This document shows positions 37,015 to 45,280 of a DNA stretch of 64,000 nt, piece by piece (position 1 is the stretch's first letter; each line of letters opens with the position of its first letter). The position numbers and the translations under genes are program-made. The DNA comes from Hyphomicrobiaceae bacterium (GTDB taxonomy: Bacteria > Pseudomonadota > Alphaproteobacteria > Rhizobiales > Hyphomicrobiaceae). The notes below the pieces were generated by a model. It made no database searches. It saw nothing but the letters and a program-made list of their open reading frames with translations, and had not been told where the DNA came from. The DNA lies in contig JAGRKV010000032.1 in NCBI GenBank assembly GCA_020442165.1, forward strand, positions 1-64,000. Direction: 5' to 3'.

Positions 37015-37824
37015 ATGTCTGCAGTTTCCGATGCTCCGGCGCTTGCCATCCGCCATCTCAAGAAGACGTTCGAAGAACCGGCGGTCGACGATCTCTCACT
37101 CACCATCAAGTCGGGCGAATTCTATGCGCTGCTCGGGCCCAATGGTGCCGGCAAGACGACGACGCTGCGCATGGTGGCGGGACTGCTCAATGCGGACGCG
37201 GGCGAGATTGCCATCTGCGGCATCGACACGGCCAAGGACCCGATCGCGGCCAAGCGCGTGCTGGCCTGGGTTCCCGACGAGCCGATGATCTACGACAAGC
37301 TGACGCCCATGGAATATCTCGCCTTCGTCGCGGGCCTGTGGAGCATGGACGGCGAAGTGGCGCGGGCGAAAGCCGACCAGCTGATCGACGTGCTGGGCTT
37401 GTCCCAAAAGGCGCACGAGCGCTGCGGCGGCTTCTCAAAAGGCATGCGGCAGAAGGTGGCGCTGGCTGGCGCGCTGATCCACGAGCCCAAGCTCATCATT
37501 CTCGACGAACCGCTGACGGGCCTCGACGCTGGCTCGGCGCGTCAGGTGAAGGCGGTGCTGCGGCATCTGGTGTCTCAGGGCGTCACCGTCATCATGACCA
37601 CGCACATCCTGGAAGTGGCGGAACGCATGGCAGACCGCATCGGCGTCATCGCCAAGGGACGTCTGCTGGCTGAAGGCACGCTGGAGGAACTGCGCAATAC
37701 GTCCGGAGCGCACGGTGCAACGCTGGAAGATATCTTCCTGCAGCTCGTCGAAGAACAGCCAGACACGGCGCAAGGCGCTCCGGTTGATCGCCATGGCGCG
37801 CAGCTTGCGGGTGCTCTTGCATGA
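37015..37824 (+). CDS. ABC transporter ATP-binding protein
   Basis: The 269-residue ATPase has Walker A GPNGAGKTTTLRMVAG (about residues 47-62), a Q-loop region, the signature GFSKGMRQKVALAGAL, Walker B LIILDEPLTGLD, and the H-loop in VTVIMTTHILEVAER. It is of the type that powers ABC-2 exporters. It overlaps the permease gene by four bases (ATGA at 37821-37824), so the two are made together. The cargo is unknown. ATG 37015 is preceded only by a weak site; an upstream in-frame ATG at 36973 is less likely. Confidence 0.92.
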   Translation: MSAVSDAPALAIRHLKKTFEEPAVDDLSLTIKSGEFYALLGPNGAGKTTTLRMVAGLLNADAGEIAICGIDTAKDPIAAKRVLAWVPDEPMIYDKLTPMEYLAFVAGLWSMDGEVARAKADQLIDVLGLSQKAHERCGGFSKGMRQKVALAGALIHEPKLIILDEPLTGLDAGSARQVKAVLRHLVSQGVTVIMTTHILEVAERMADRIGVIAKGRLLAEGTLEELRNTSGAHGATLEDIFLQLVEEQPDTAQGAPVDRHGAQLAGALA

Positions 37825-39365
37825 TCGCGACGGCCAACACCGCCACACTCTCCTGGTTCGCGGCGCACGAAATCCGTCTCGCCTGGCGCGACTGGAAGAT
37901 GCTGATGTCTGGCGGGCGAAAGCTCAAGGACCGCGCGGTGCTTGTTGGCATGGCGCTGTTCGTGCTCGGCGTGCATGGCATTGCTTGGATCGCACTTACG
38001 CCTCATCTGCCAATCGCCGCCGGTACCGCGCCCGGCAAGGCGATGCTAGCGGCAATCTCGGTCAGTTTCGTGCTTACTTTCACGATGATGTTCTCGCAGG
38101 CGCTGGAGCAGGTGACGCGCGCGTTCTATGCCCGCGACGACCTCGATCTCATCTTATCTTCGCCGGCGCCGTCACGGCATCTCTTCGCCGTGCGCATCAC
38201 GGCGATGGCGATGACGACGGCACTGATGTCCGGCCTCGTCGTGGCACCGTTCGTCAATGTCGCCGCCATCCTCGATGGCGCGTACTGGCTGGCGGCCTAT
38301 CCTGTCATCATCGCGCTAGCCGGCGTTGCCGCCGGGGCTGCCGTTCTGACAACGCTGATGTTGTTCCGGCATGTCGGCGCAAAGCGCACGCGGCTCATCG
38401 CCCAGATCGCGGCGGCGGTCGTCGGCGCCTCATTCCTGATCGGCATCCAGACTGCCGCCATTCTGGCCTACGGTTCGCTGTCGCGCTTCGAATTTCTGAA
38501 ATCGGAAGGCGCTCTGGCGCAGTTGCCGGATGCCGGCAGTCTGCTGTGGGTGCCTGCCAAGGCCGTAATGGGCATGCCGGCGCCGTTCGTTCTGTTCTCG
38601 CTTGCCTCGCTGGCCTTCTTCGCCGCTGTGGTGTGGCGTGGTTCCCTCGCTTTCCGCGAGCATGTCGTGGCTGCGATGGGCGTTTCAGAGAAGCGCCACC
38701 GGCATGTTACGCGGCATGGCGCCTTCCGGGCTCGATCAACATTCGGCGCGTTGTTGCACAAGGAGTGGCTGCTGCTGGCGCGCGATCCTTGGCTGATCTC
38801 GCAAACGCTGATGCAGATTCTCTATCTCGTTCCGCCCGCGCTGCTGCTCTGGGTGAGTTATGGCGCCAAGACCAACGTGCAGACGATCCTGGCGCCAGTG
38901 CTGGTGATGGCCGCCGGGCAGCTTGCCGGCGCATTGGCCTGGCTGGCGATCTCGGGCGAGGATGCGCCTGATCTTGTGGCCACCGCGCCGGTCCGGCCCG
39001 CCGCGCTCATCTGGGCCAAAGTGGTTTCGGTTCTGGCGTTGATCGGCGCAGTGGCGCTGCCGTTCGTTCTGGCGATTGCATTCCTATCGCTGCATGGCGC
39101 GGCTGTCATCCTGATCGGCGTGCTCGCTGGCGCTGCGTGCGCCATCCTCATTCAGCTGTGGTTCCGCGCCCAGGCAAAGCGCACCAATTTCCGCCGCAGA
39201 CAGGTTGCTTCGCGCATCTCGACAATCCTGGAAGCGCTGGCGTCGATCCTATGCGCGGGCACCGCGGCCGTAGCAGCGGCTGGATCGTGGTTGGCTGTCG
39301 TCCCGGCGGGATTGTGCCTGATCGTGATGGGCATCGCCTGGCTCGTTAGTCCGCGCGGCAATTAG
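37821..39365 (+). CDS. ABC exporter permease
   Basis: The 514-residue protein has roughly ten to twelve membrane helices in two groups and lacks any ATPase motif, matching the putative ABC-exporter permease family associated with ABC-2 ATPases. The first hundred residues are cytoplasmic-loop rich (RLAWRDWKMLMSGGRKLKDR). A large middle region (RHVTRHGAFRARSTFG) would be cytoplasmic. With the ATPase before it, it should form a whole exporter; no periplasmic adaptor or outer-membrane partner is next to it, so drugs, lipids or peptides are all possible cargo. Confidence 0.85.
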   Translation: MIATANTATLSWFAAHEIRLAWRDWKMLMSGGRKLKDRAVLVGMALFVLGVHGIAWIALTPHLPIAAGTAPGKAMLAAISVSFVLTFTMMFSQALEQVTRAFYARDDLDLILSSPAPSRHLFAVRITAMAMTTALMSGLVVAPFVNVAAILDGAYWLAAYPVIIALAGVAAGAAVLTTLMLFRHVGAKRTRLIAQIAAAVVGASFLIGIQTAAILAYGSLSRFEFLKSEGALAQLPDAGSLLWVPAKAVMGMPAPFVLFSLASLAFFAAVVWRGSLAFREHVVAAMGVSEKRHRHVTRHGAFRARSTFGALLHKEWLLLARDPWLISQTLMQILYLVPPALLLWVSYGAKTNVQTILAPVLVMAAGQLAGALAWLAISGEDAPDLVATAPVRPAALIWAKVVSVLALIGAVALPFVLAIAFLSLHGAAVILIGVLAGAACAILIQLWFRAQAKRTNFRRRQVASRISTILEALASILCAGTAAVAAAGSWLAVVPAGLCLIVMGIAWLVSPRGN

Positions 39366-39496
39366 CCTACGATTCTTTCCTGCCCTCGATACCGGGCAAC
39401 GCGCGCCTTGCAATCGCCGCGCGGTTGCGGCCTACTCGCATGCATATTTCGGCATTGCCGACACTGCGATGCGATGGAAAGAGCGAGGCCTACGTC

Positions 39497-40042
39497 ATGT
39501 TGAAATTCATATTCGGCGTCGTGTTCGGCGCGCTGATGTCATTTCTCTACGTGCATTACAATATCCAGTTGCCCAGCTATCTGCAGGTGCCGGAACTGCT
39601 TCGCGGAAATCTCGTTTCGACGGCAACCGATGCGACGCTTTATGATCTTGGTGCGGCAAAGGATGCGCGGCAACGCGCCCTGGAAGTCTATTTCGACAAC
39701 CGCTCCGGCGATGCCGCAAGGATCGATGCCGAATATGGGTATCCGTTTCTTACCTCCCTGCACCGCGAGCGTGCGTCTCGGCAAGCACGCCAACTGCTGA
39801 TGGCGCGGGAAGGTTTCGATATGACGCTTGCGAAAGATGCGCTGCGGACGGTGCTGGAGAAGAAGCACGGAACCAGCGATACTGTTGCCCTGCGGCGCGC
39901 CATGCTGATGGATGCCCTCGACCGCAAGCCGTTCCTGAAGCGTTGGCTGCAGAAGACAGGCGCCACATTAGCGCCGGATAATCTTACTGATATTCTCAAG
40001 GGCGCTGCCGCTTATCCGGCACTGCTGGCGGATGGCGAGTGA
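39497..40042 (+). CDS. Hypothetical protein with an N-terminal membrane anchor
   Basis: The 181-residue product begins MLKFIFGVVFGALMSFLYVH, one hydrophobic anchor, then an extracytoplasmic or periplasmic helical part rich in Ala, Leu, Arg and Asp (ALEVYFDNRSGDAARID, GFDMTLAKDALRTVLEKK) and a C-terminal LLADGE. Four repeat-like helices can be guessed. The family is not recognised. A GAGG lies ahead of ATG 39497. It is in the same direction as the ABC genes (131 bases after) and could be co-transcribed with them. Confidence 0.6.
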   Translation: MLKFIFGVVFGALMSFLYVHYNIQLPSYLQVPELLRGNLVSTATDATLYDLGAAKDARQRALEVYFDNRSGDAARIDAEYGYPFLTSLHRERASRQARQLLMAREGFDMTLAKDALRTVLEKKHGTSDTVALRRAMLMDALDRKPFLKRWLQKTGATLAPDNLTDILKGAAAYPALLADGE

Positions 40043-40090
40043 CGTTCGCAACTCCGGCATCCGTTGGTCAGCAGGCGTGAGGATATTGCG

Positions 40091-40570
40091 ATGACACAGA
40101 AGGTAAAGACCTGCTTCTGGTACGACACGGGCGCCGAAGAAGCGGCAAAGCTTTACGTATCGCTCATTCCCAACTCTCAAATTACCAACATCACGCGCTA
40201 CGGCGAAGGTCAACGGATGCCGGCCGGTCTCGCCATGGTCGTCAACTTCACGCTGGACGGCGCTGAATTCATGGCCCTCAACGGTGGTCCCATCTTCAAG
40301 CACTCGGAGGCTGCATCGCTGGTCGTGCAGTGCGACGATCAAGATGAAATCGATCGCCTGTGGTCCGCCTTGCTTATCGATGGCGGCAAGGAGCAGCAAT
40401 GCGGCTGGCTCAAGGATCGCTACGGGCTGCCGTGGCAGATCGTGCCCAAGCAAATAGCAACATTCATGACGCTAGGCAGCCCCGAGCAGCAGGCGCGCGT
40501 GATGGAGTCCATGATGGGCATGGTGAAAATCGACATCGCAACGCTCAATTCGGCATTCGACGGGGGCTGA
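40091..40570 (+). CDS. VOC/PhnB-family protein
   Basis: The 159-residue protein is of the PhnB-like VOC type: KVKTCFWYDTGAEEAAKLYVS, LAMVVNFTLDGAEFMALNGGP with the paired FxLDG signature, LWSALLIDGGKEQQCGWLKDRYGLPWQIVP, the conserved CGWLxDxYGxxWQ block, and a C-terminal MMGMVKID-like segment. It was once called 3-demethylubiquinone-9 3-methyltransferase-like; no methyltransferase chemistry is expected. Substrate unknown. ATG 40091 follows a weak site and the protein stands alone. Confidence 0.82.
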   Translation: MTQKVKTCFWYDTGAEEAAKLYVSLIPNSQITNITRYGEGQRMPAGLAMVVNFTLDGAEFMALNGGPIFKHSEAASLVVQCDDQDEIDRLWSALLIDGGKEQQCGWLKDRYGLPWQIVPKQIATFMTLGSPEQQARVMESMMGMVKIDIATLNSAFDGG

Positions 40571-40586
40571 CACACCGGACGCGCGG

Positions 40587-41672
40587 CTACTCCCGCATGG
40601 TGCGGACCGTCAGTTTGAAGCGGCCCCTGTAGCCATAGATGTTGCCCCACCAGGGATGGGTGATGTGGGTCATCATATCGAAATGATCGTCATCGACGGC
40701 AATCTCTTCGGCATATCCTTCACCAATCAGCAGGCCGAGCGGAATGGGAATGAAATGCCCTAACAGACGCAGTGCATAGCCAGCGTGCTGCAATACGACC
40801 TTTTCGCCATCCCAGGAATAGCGCATGCGCCAGCCCAGGCCGAAGCGCATGACCTCGACCATCTCGTTGCCGGAGGTCTGGTACATGCGTGAGTGGAAAC
40901 GGTAGGTGCCGGATGTGAAGTGGAATGTCCGGTCAAAGTGATACGCCGTGCTGTTGCGATCGCTGAGAAACCGAACCGTGACGGGAACATTGCTCTCATT
41001 GCGCGCCGGGATCTGGCCCATGAGCCTCAACAATAGGCCCAACAGGCGCATGATGCCCTGGCATTCGACATCGAGCACGCCCTCGGCGACGACCACGTCG
41101 TCGGTATAGGGCCGGTTGGCATAGTGCGCACGCAGGACAGCGGGCAGCTTTTCCCAGTCTGCGCCGAAGACCGGCTTGAATGTCGGCTCCGACTTGCGGC
41201 TCATATTGTCGATCGGCGCGACGTGGCGGCGGCGCAGAAGCCAATTGCGCGTGCCACGCAGCCACGGATACGTGAGCGCGGCGAGCCCCTTCGACCAGTA
41301 AAGGCCGCGCGTTGCCGCCATGAAGGCATTCGTTGTCTCGCCATAGCGGGCCATGAAAACGAGTGCATCGTGGCCATGATGTATCTGGTCATCGGCGATG
41401 ATGGCCATGCCCTCGTCGAGATCGAAGCCACGAAGCGTCAGATCGCGCACGAGCGGATGATCCAGCTCATCACGCGCATTGATGAGATTGAGGGTGCCGT
41501 AATCGCGCTTGATGCGCATCGCCATCGCGGCAGACGTACACAGGGGACAGTCGCCGTCGTAGACGAAGGTAATCGCGCGCGATCCTGAAGGCCTTTGGTC
41601 CACGCCTGACACTCTCCGGCTTGCTTGGGACCATCCTCCGGCAGTCGCGTGGGCCCCGCAAGGCCTTGTCAT
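40587..41672 (-). CDS. DCC-family thiol-disulfide oxidoreductase fused to DUF4166
   Basis: Two domains are joined in one 361-residue chain. Residues about 30-140 are the DCC (DUF393) domain: ITFVYDGDCPLCTSAAM with the Cys-Pro-Leu-Cys pair, LNLINARDE and a GHDALVFMA. From about 175 to the end the DUF4166 domain is seen (LPAVLRAHYANRPYT, the GIMRLLGLLLRLMG helix, MVEVMRFGLGWRMRYSWDG, HPWWGNIYGYRGRF). The two are each known; their fusion makes a thiol-dependent DUF4166 enzyme likely. Several starts are possible (GTG 41696, ATG 41672); I chose 41672 because 41681 onward is repeat DNA. Confidence 0.8.
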   Translation of the reverse strand: MTRPCGAHATAGGWSQASRRVSGVDQRPSGSRAITFVYDGDCPLCTSAAMAMRIKRDYGTLNLINARDELDHPLVRDLTLRGFDLDEGMAIIADDQIHHGHDALVFMARYGETTNAFMAATRGLYWSKGLAALTYPWLRGTRNWLLRRRHVAPIDNMSRKSEPTFKPVFGADWEKLPAVLRAHYANRPYTDDVVVAEGVLDVECQGIMRLLGLLLRLMGQIPARNESNVPVTVRFLSDRNSTAYHFDRTFHFTSGTYRFHSRMYQTSGNEMVEVMRFGLGWRMRYSWDGEKVVLQHAGYALRLLGHFIPIPLGLLIGEGYAEEIAVDDDHFDMMTHITHPWWGNIYGYRGRFKLTVRTMRE

Positions 41673-41680
41673 CCTATCCG

Positions 41681-41731
41681 GGATTGTTTTTCGCACTCAG
41701 CCACTAAGCACTTCAGCTCAGCATGCTCTAG
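41681..41731. repeat. Palindromic repeat family 1, copy E
   Basis: The copy reads GATTGTTTTTCGCACTCAG...CACTTCAGCTCAGCATGCTCTAG. The 5' arm has decayed (GATTGTTT against GCATGTTT) while the 3' arm is well kept. Bases 41728-41730 (CTA) are the TAG stop codon of the minus-strand membrane gene at 41728-42084. It separates that gene from the DCC-DUF4166 gene. Confidence 0.7.
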
Positions 41732-42084
41732 CGATCGCCTTGGCGCTGGTCTCTGGCCAGCTTCTCGAAAGTGCCGTCGGTCATCCACTTCAACGCGACA
41801 AAGCGGTGGCGCGTCTGCTTCCAGGCATCATGAACAAGCGCGTGCGGACTCGACCTTTCGCCCGCGACGGGTGGCGTGGAGACCCAGTGCATGAGTATCA
41901 ATCCCGAACACACCCCGACGACGAGCAAGGCGGCACCGACCGCTGCGCGTCGTGGCGCACGTCCAGCCAATCCCTGCAGCAGCCCGATCAGACCGTAGAC
42001 AATCGCCGCCGTCACGAGGGTCATCACCAGGAACGGTGCGGCCACCATGAGGATGAAAGCTGCCATCGCAAGAAAAACGGACAT
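41728..42084 (-). CDS. Small hypothetical membrane protein
   Basis: The 118-residue product has two strong hydrophobic helices at its N terminus (MSVFLAMAAFILMVAAPFL and VMTLVTAAIVYGLIG), a third shorter one (AAVGAALLVVGVCSGLIL), and a charged C-terminal tail. No family motif is seen. It starts at ATG 42084 and lies just upstream of the DCC-DUF4166 gene on the same strand, so they may form an operon. Its stop codon is in the palindromic repeat. Confidence 0.6.
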   Translation of the reverse strand: MSVFLAMAAFILMVAAPFLVMTLVTAAIVYGLIGLLQGLAGRAPRRAAVGAALLVVGVCSGLILMHWVSTPPVAGERSSPHALVHDAWKQTRHRFVALKWMTDGTFEKLARDQRQGDR

Positions 42085-42133
42085 CCTGAACGGATAGCAC
42101 GGGCACCTGGAATTTTCGGTTAAGAGAGTGGCC

Positions 42134-42168
42134 GAAAAGAAATTGGCCGCCGAGTTAACGGCGGCCAA
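42134..42168 (-). terminator. Terminator of the DsrE-family gene
   Basis: TTGGCCGCCG (42143-42152) pairs perfectly with CGGCGGCCAA (42159-42168) around AGTTAA. On the minus strand the stem is followed by TTTCTTTT (42142-42135), giving a good intrinsic terminator for the gene at 42210. Confidence 0.88.
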
Positions 42169-42209
42169 CATCTGGCAAGTCAAAAAGATCTACCGCTTTT
42201 GCTGGCTGC

Positions 42210-42656
42210 TTATGGGCGGATGTAGAGGTAGCCCTGCTGCTGCAGATCGGCGATGCGGACCACGCCACCCTTCTCGGCCAGCTTTGCGCCTTCCGGCAGG
42301 TCAGACAGTTCTGTCTTCAGAGCCTTCAGTGTGTTGGCGCAAATATGCAGTTGCACTTTTTGCCCCATGAGGCCCGTCATGTTCTGAATGATCGACTGAT
42401 CGCCTGAGATCGTGTTCAGCATCTTGACCGCCGGGCCATGGGCCACGAGCACAATCTCGATGTTCTCAGGTCCGCCAACGCCGTTGATGTGATTCTTGAT
42501 GTTGCCCAGAACGAAGCCGACCTTGTCTCCGTCCGATACGTGGTAGACGACCTTTGCCTTTTCATTCGCGGCGTTGGCCTTGGTCGCGGTTTTTACAAGC
42601 AGTCCGGCACCGGGAAGTGCGGCAGCCAGACCAAAGAAGAAGCGGCGGTTGAACAT
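42210..42656 (-). CDS. Exported DsrE/DsrF-like sulfur-relay-type protein
   Basis: The 148-residue protein starts MFNRRFFFGLAAALPGAGLL, a twin-arginine-like or Sec signal with two arginines before the hydrophobic core. The mature part is a DsrE fold: KVVYHVSDGDKVGFVLGNIKNHI, IEIVLVAHGPAVKMLN, GQKVQLHICANTLKAL with the conserved cysteine, and VVRIADLQQQGY. DsrE-type proteins in the cytoplasm carry sulfur; exported copies of this branch are common in alphaproteobacteria with unknown duty, perhaps in sulfur or redox sensing. AGGAGAG precedes the ATG, and a terminator follows. Confidence 0.85.
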   Translation of the reverse strand: MFNRRFFFGLAAALPGAGLLVKTATKANAANEKAKVVYHVSDGDKVGFVLGNIKNHINGVGGPENIEIVLVAHGPAVKMLNTISGDQSIIQNMTGLMGQKVQLHICANTLKALKTELSDLPEGAKLAEKGGVVRIADLQQQGYLYIRP

Positions 42657-42826
42657 CTATTCTCTCCTAGCGTTCCCTTGGCGTTTTGCTCTTGTCGTAT
42701 TTGCCTTTTGGCATTCGGCTTTTTTTGCTCATCTTATTGGTGAGGCTTCGTCCTGTCGTATCAGGCTTCTGTGATTTCGGGCAGTAGCGACTGGCTGCCG
42801 TCCCCGATCCCGGTGGATGGATGCTC

Positions 42827-43555
42827 TCAAGCTCCGCGAAGAATGCGCAAAGCCTCTTTGGGATCGATGCGGCCATCATACAGCGCGCGGCCGGAAATGG
42901 CGCCTTCGAGCATTGCGTATTCAGGCTGGATCAGCGCCTTGATGTCGTCAATGGATGCCAGACCGCCCGATGCGATGACGGGGATCTCGACAGACCGTGC
43001 CAGCTCGGCGGTGGCGGGCAGGTTCAGCCCCTTCAGTACGCCATCACGTTCGATGTCGGTATAGATGATCGCGGCGACGCCGGCGTCCTCGAAGCGGCGG
43101 GCAAGCGCGATCGCCGTCAGCTCGCTCGTCTCCGCCCAGCCCTCGACCGCGACCTTGCCGCCCTTGGCGTCGATGCCGACAGCAATCCGGCCAGGGAACT
43201 TTGCGCATGCATCGCGCACCAGATCGGGATCGCGAACGGCAACGGTGCCCAGGATCACGCGGCGAATTCCCTTCTCCAGCCACATCTCGATCGTCTTCAA
43301 ATCGCGGATGCCGCCGCCTAGCTGTGCCGGCATCGTTATCGCGCCCAAAATCGCCTCGACCGCAGCGGCATTGACCGGCTTGCCCTCGAAGGCACCGTTG
43401 AGATCGACGATGTGCAGGTACTCGAAGCCCTGATCCTCGAAGATTTTTGCCTGAGCGGCCGGATCATCATTGAAGACTGTCGCCTCACTCATCTCGCCAA
43501 GCTTCAGGCGCACGCATTGGCCATCCTTCAAATCGATCGCAGGAAATAGAATCAC
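42827..43555 (-). CDS. hisA: HisA, phosphoribosylformimino-5-aminoimidazole carboxamide ribotide isomerase
   Basis: HisA catalyses the Amadori rearrangement (fourth step) in histidine synthesis. The 242-residue TIM barrel begins at a [20 protein letters not shown], with the catalytic aspartate at residue 8; [11 protein letters not shown], the first phosphate site [33 protein letters not shown] with the second catalytic aspartate, and the second phosphate site [11 protein letters not shown] are all present. HisA here lies 2.9 kb from hisH with four unrelated genes between. No hisF or hisE follows. The divergent hypothetical gene starts 113 bases to the right. Confidence 0.94.
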   Translation of the reverse strand: MILFPAIDLKDGQCVRLKLGEMSEATVFNDDPAAQAKIFEDQGFEYLHIVDLNGAFEGKPVNAAAVEAILGAITMPAQLGGGIRDLKTIEMWLEKGIRRVILGTVAVRDPDLVRDACAKFPGRIAVGIDAKGGKVAVEGWAETSELTAIALARRFEDAGVAAIIYTDIERDGVLKGLNLPATAELARSVEIPVIASGGLASIDDIKALIQPEYAMLEGAISGRALYDGRIDPKEALRILRGA

Positions 43556-43667
43556 GGGGCCACCCACCAGATGTTGGAGTTGTATCGGCGCTAGGCCACC
43601 AGACCTGCCGCCTTGAGATTGCTGTCTTTTGAGGCGACAAATGGCATTCCAGTGCAAGCGTCAAGTG

Positions 43668-44024
43668 ATGAGTTCAGTTGCCATGCCCGCCAGCCTTTCT
43701 CTCAATTCCACCGATACCGCGCTGGCCTACGAGGCCGGACCCGATCAGCGTGCCGGCAGCATGCCACTGAAGGAAGCCGACGCTGTTGAAATCTGGATTG
43801 CGCGATGGCTACGCATCCCGCTGAAAGTGCTGGTCGCCCGGTATCAGTGCGACTCGCGCCGTCTCTATGAAGTGTGGTGGGGTGAGCGCTTCCCTGCCAG
43901 CCGTGGAAAGGCTGAGGTCCTGTTCCGTGACCGCTATCCGGGTCTCGCCGACCGCACCAGCTACGGCTACCGGCGGATTCCGCGTGGCGGCCCCGACGAT
44001 CAGCAAATGGGCCTTTTCGAGTAA
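43668..44024 (+). CDS. Hypothetical protein, 118 residues
   Basis: A small basic protein with an aromatic stretch (VEIWIARWLRIPLKVLVARY) followed by CDSRRLYEVWWGERFPASRG and KAEVLFRDRYPGLADRTSYGYRR. It lacks signal or membrane helices. The spacing of Trp and Arg in the middle suggests a compact helix-turn-helix-like domain, possibly nucleic-acid binding, but this is weak. Similar small proteins occur in relatives as unnamed conserved genes; I cannot name the family. Starts at ATG 43668 or 43683. It is divergent from hisA. Confidence 0.55.
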   Translation: MSSVAMPASLSLNSTDTALAYEAGPDQRAGSMPLKEADAVEIWIARWLRIPLKVLVARYQCDSRRLYEVWWGERFPASRGKAEVLFRDRYPGLADRTSYGYRRIPRGGPDDQQMGLFE

Positions 44025-44127
44025 CTGACCATTAGCGATTTAGGCTCAGTTGCGGCATTTCCGTGGCCGTTCCGGGCCCGTCGCCATACCCAGAACTGAA
44101 AAAGAACAAAATTCGAACTGATGCTGG

Positions 44128-44176
44128 ACATGCCCCGTGATTCGTGGCATGTTCTCACTACGTTCCGCTGCGGAAC
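44128..44176. promoter_or_regulatory. Two inverted repeats upstream of the Cas2-fold-like gene
   Basis: ACATGCC (44128-44134) and GGCATGT (44146-44152) face each other over 11 bases. Ten bases on, GTTCCGC-T-GCGGAAC (44162-44176) is a perfect 15-base palindrome. They lie 66-114 bases before the start of the gene at 44242. Either could bind a dimeric regulator or fold in the transcript; I see no strong -35/-10 pair to place them. Confidence 0.4.
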
Positions 44177-44241
44177 ACAATATCTCCCGGGAGCCTGTAT
44201 CGCGTCTCTCTCCCACCCCCGCTAGAGCTGAGAGAGCCCCC

Positions 44242-44610
44242 ATGCGCACGTTCCTGATCTCCTACGACCTCGCCAATCCGGCCCAGAACAAGCACGCTGT
44301 TGCCCAGTCGATCATGTCAGCGGGCGAGCGTTGGGCACGTCCGCTCGACAACACCTGGTACGTCACGGCCGACGCCGACGAGGCGGGCCTTGCCGACCGC
44401 CTCGGTCCGCTGCTCGACAGCGACGATGGACTGCTGATCCAGTCGGTCGACGACAAGGCGGTGCTCACGAATACATCGCTGCGCTGGTTCCGCCAGCGCC
44501 GCCAGCCGCTCACCGCAAGCGCCGATCGCAACAACGTGGTGACGTTCCCAGCACCGCAGCATCCGAGCATCGATGACGAGCCGGAGCTGCCCTTCGCCAA
44601 GGCGAGCTGA
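44242..44610 (+). CDS. Small Cas2/SinR-fold-like protein, first of a pair
   Basis: The 122-residue protein starts MRTFLISYDLANPAQNKH, a beta strand ending in YDL, then a helix and the block RPLDNTWYVTADADEAGLADRL followed by LDSDDGLLIQSVDD. This beta-alpha-beta order, with a Tyr-Asp after strand one, a Trp-containing second strand and an ending strand of type LLI, matches the ferredoxin-like fold of Cas2 and of the related SinR-type proteins. No CRISPR array or other cas gene is near. The C-terminal tail is low-complexity. GAGAGAG precedes ATG 44242. A second similar protein follows at 44864. The assignment rests on pattern only. Confidence 0.55.
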   Translation: MRTFLISYDLANPAQNKHAVAQSIMSAGERWARPLDNTWYVTADADEAGLADRLGPLLDSDDGLLIQSVDDKAVLTNTSLRWFRQRRQPLTASADRNNVVTFPAPQHPSIDDEPELPFAKAS

Positions 44611-44709
44611 TCTTCTGGCTGGCGCGGCCTTGACGCCCCTCGATGCCGCGCCCGCCAGAATCCTCCTTCCCAACGTGTTCCTGAGTTGTTTCTGTTCCCG
44701 GTTCCCCAG

Positions 44710-44749
44710 CCCCTGCCGGCTCCGCCCCGACCCTGAAAGCCGGCAGGGG
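44710..44749. terminator. Long hairpin between the two Cas2-fold-like genes
   Basis: CCCCTGCCGGCT (44710-44721) pairs perfectly with AGCCGGCAGGGG (44738-44749), loop of 16. There is no T run, so it may be a processing or attenuation structure that changes the ratio of the two products rather than a full terminator. Confidence 0.5.
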
Positions 44750-44863
44750 GTCCCCTTCGTCCAGACCCTGTGTTCGTGCCGTTGCGTCCCGCGTCAATCA
44801 GCCGATGCCGTCGCCGATCCCCCGATCGCCCCCGTGTGCCACCCAATTTGCGGAGTAATGTCC

Positions 44864-45157
44864 ATGAAGACCTATGTCGTCACCCACACACAGAAAGATC
44901 CCAGCCAGAGCTACGGTCTCGTTGCCGAGGGTCTGAAGCTGGTCGCCGCCGAGTTCTCCAAGATCGACAAGAACCTGTGGCTGGTGCGCTCGGCCGCCAC
45001 CGCCGATGGCATTGCCAACGCGGTGATGCCGGGCATTGGACGGCGTGACGAGATCCGCGTCATGGAGGTTGGCTCGGAGATGGTTCACTACCAGGCTTCG
45101 CGCGTGTGGAATATGGCGCGGCTCGATGCTGATGAGCTCCTGGCCATGCGGCACTAA
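44864..45157 (+). CDS. Small Cas2/SinR-fold-like protein, second of a pair
   Basis: The 97-residue protein opens MKTYVVTHTQKDPSQSYG and continues FSKIDKNLWLVRSAATADGIANAV and DEIRVMEVGSEMVHYQ, the same order of strand, helix, Trp strand, helix and last strand as its neighbour at 44242 (compare LDNTWYVTADADEAGLADRL and IDKNLWLVRSAATADGIANA). The catalytic-type Tyr-Asp of strand one is changed to Thr-His here. A GGAG lies nine bases before ATG 44864. A strong terminator follows. Role unknown; the pair may form a heterodimer. Confidence 0.55.
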   Translation: MKTYVVTHTQKDPSQSYGLVAEGLKLVAAEFSKIDKNLWLVRSAATADGIANAVMPGIGRRDEIRVMEVGSEMVHYQASRVWNMARLDADELLAMRH

Positions 45158-45241
45158 TCGTTTGGAGTACGTTCTTCACACCCCAATCCGACGGTTGCAC
45201 GCGCCCTCTCTCCCTCGAACGCATAGGCAGCCCGGAGCAAG

Positions 45242-45280
45242 AAGGAGCGGCACCGCCCCGTGCCGCTCCTTTGCATTTTT
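45242..45280 (+). terminator. Terminator after the Cas2-fold-like pair
   Basis: A 12-bp stem AAGGAGCGGCAC / GTGCCGCTCCTT (45242-45253 and 45260-45271), loop CGCCCC, followed by TGCATTTTT (45272-45280). It closes the two-gene unit that starts at 44242. Confidence 0.9.

Noticed and set aside
44242..45280. CRISPR-Cas remnant around the Cas2-fold-like genes
   Set aside because: No repeat-spacer array, Cas1 or effector genes anywhere in the window; the fold likeness alone does not make it CRISPR.
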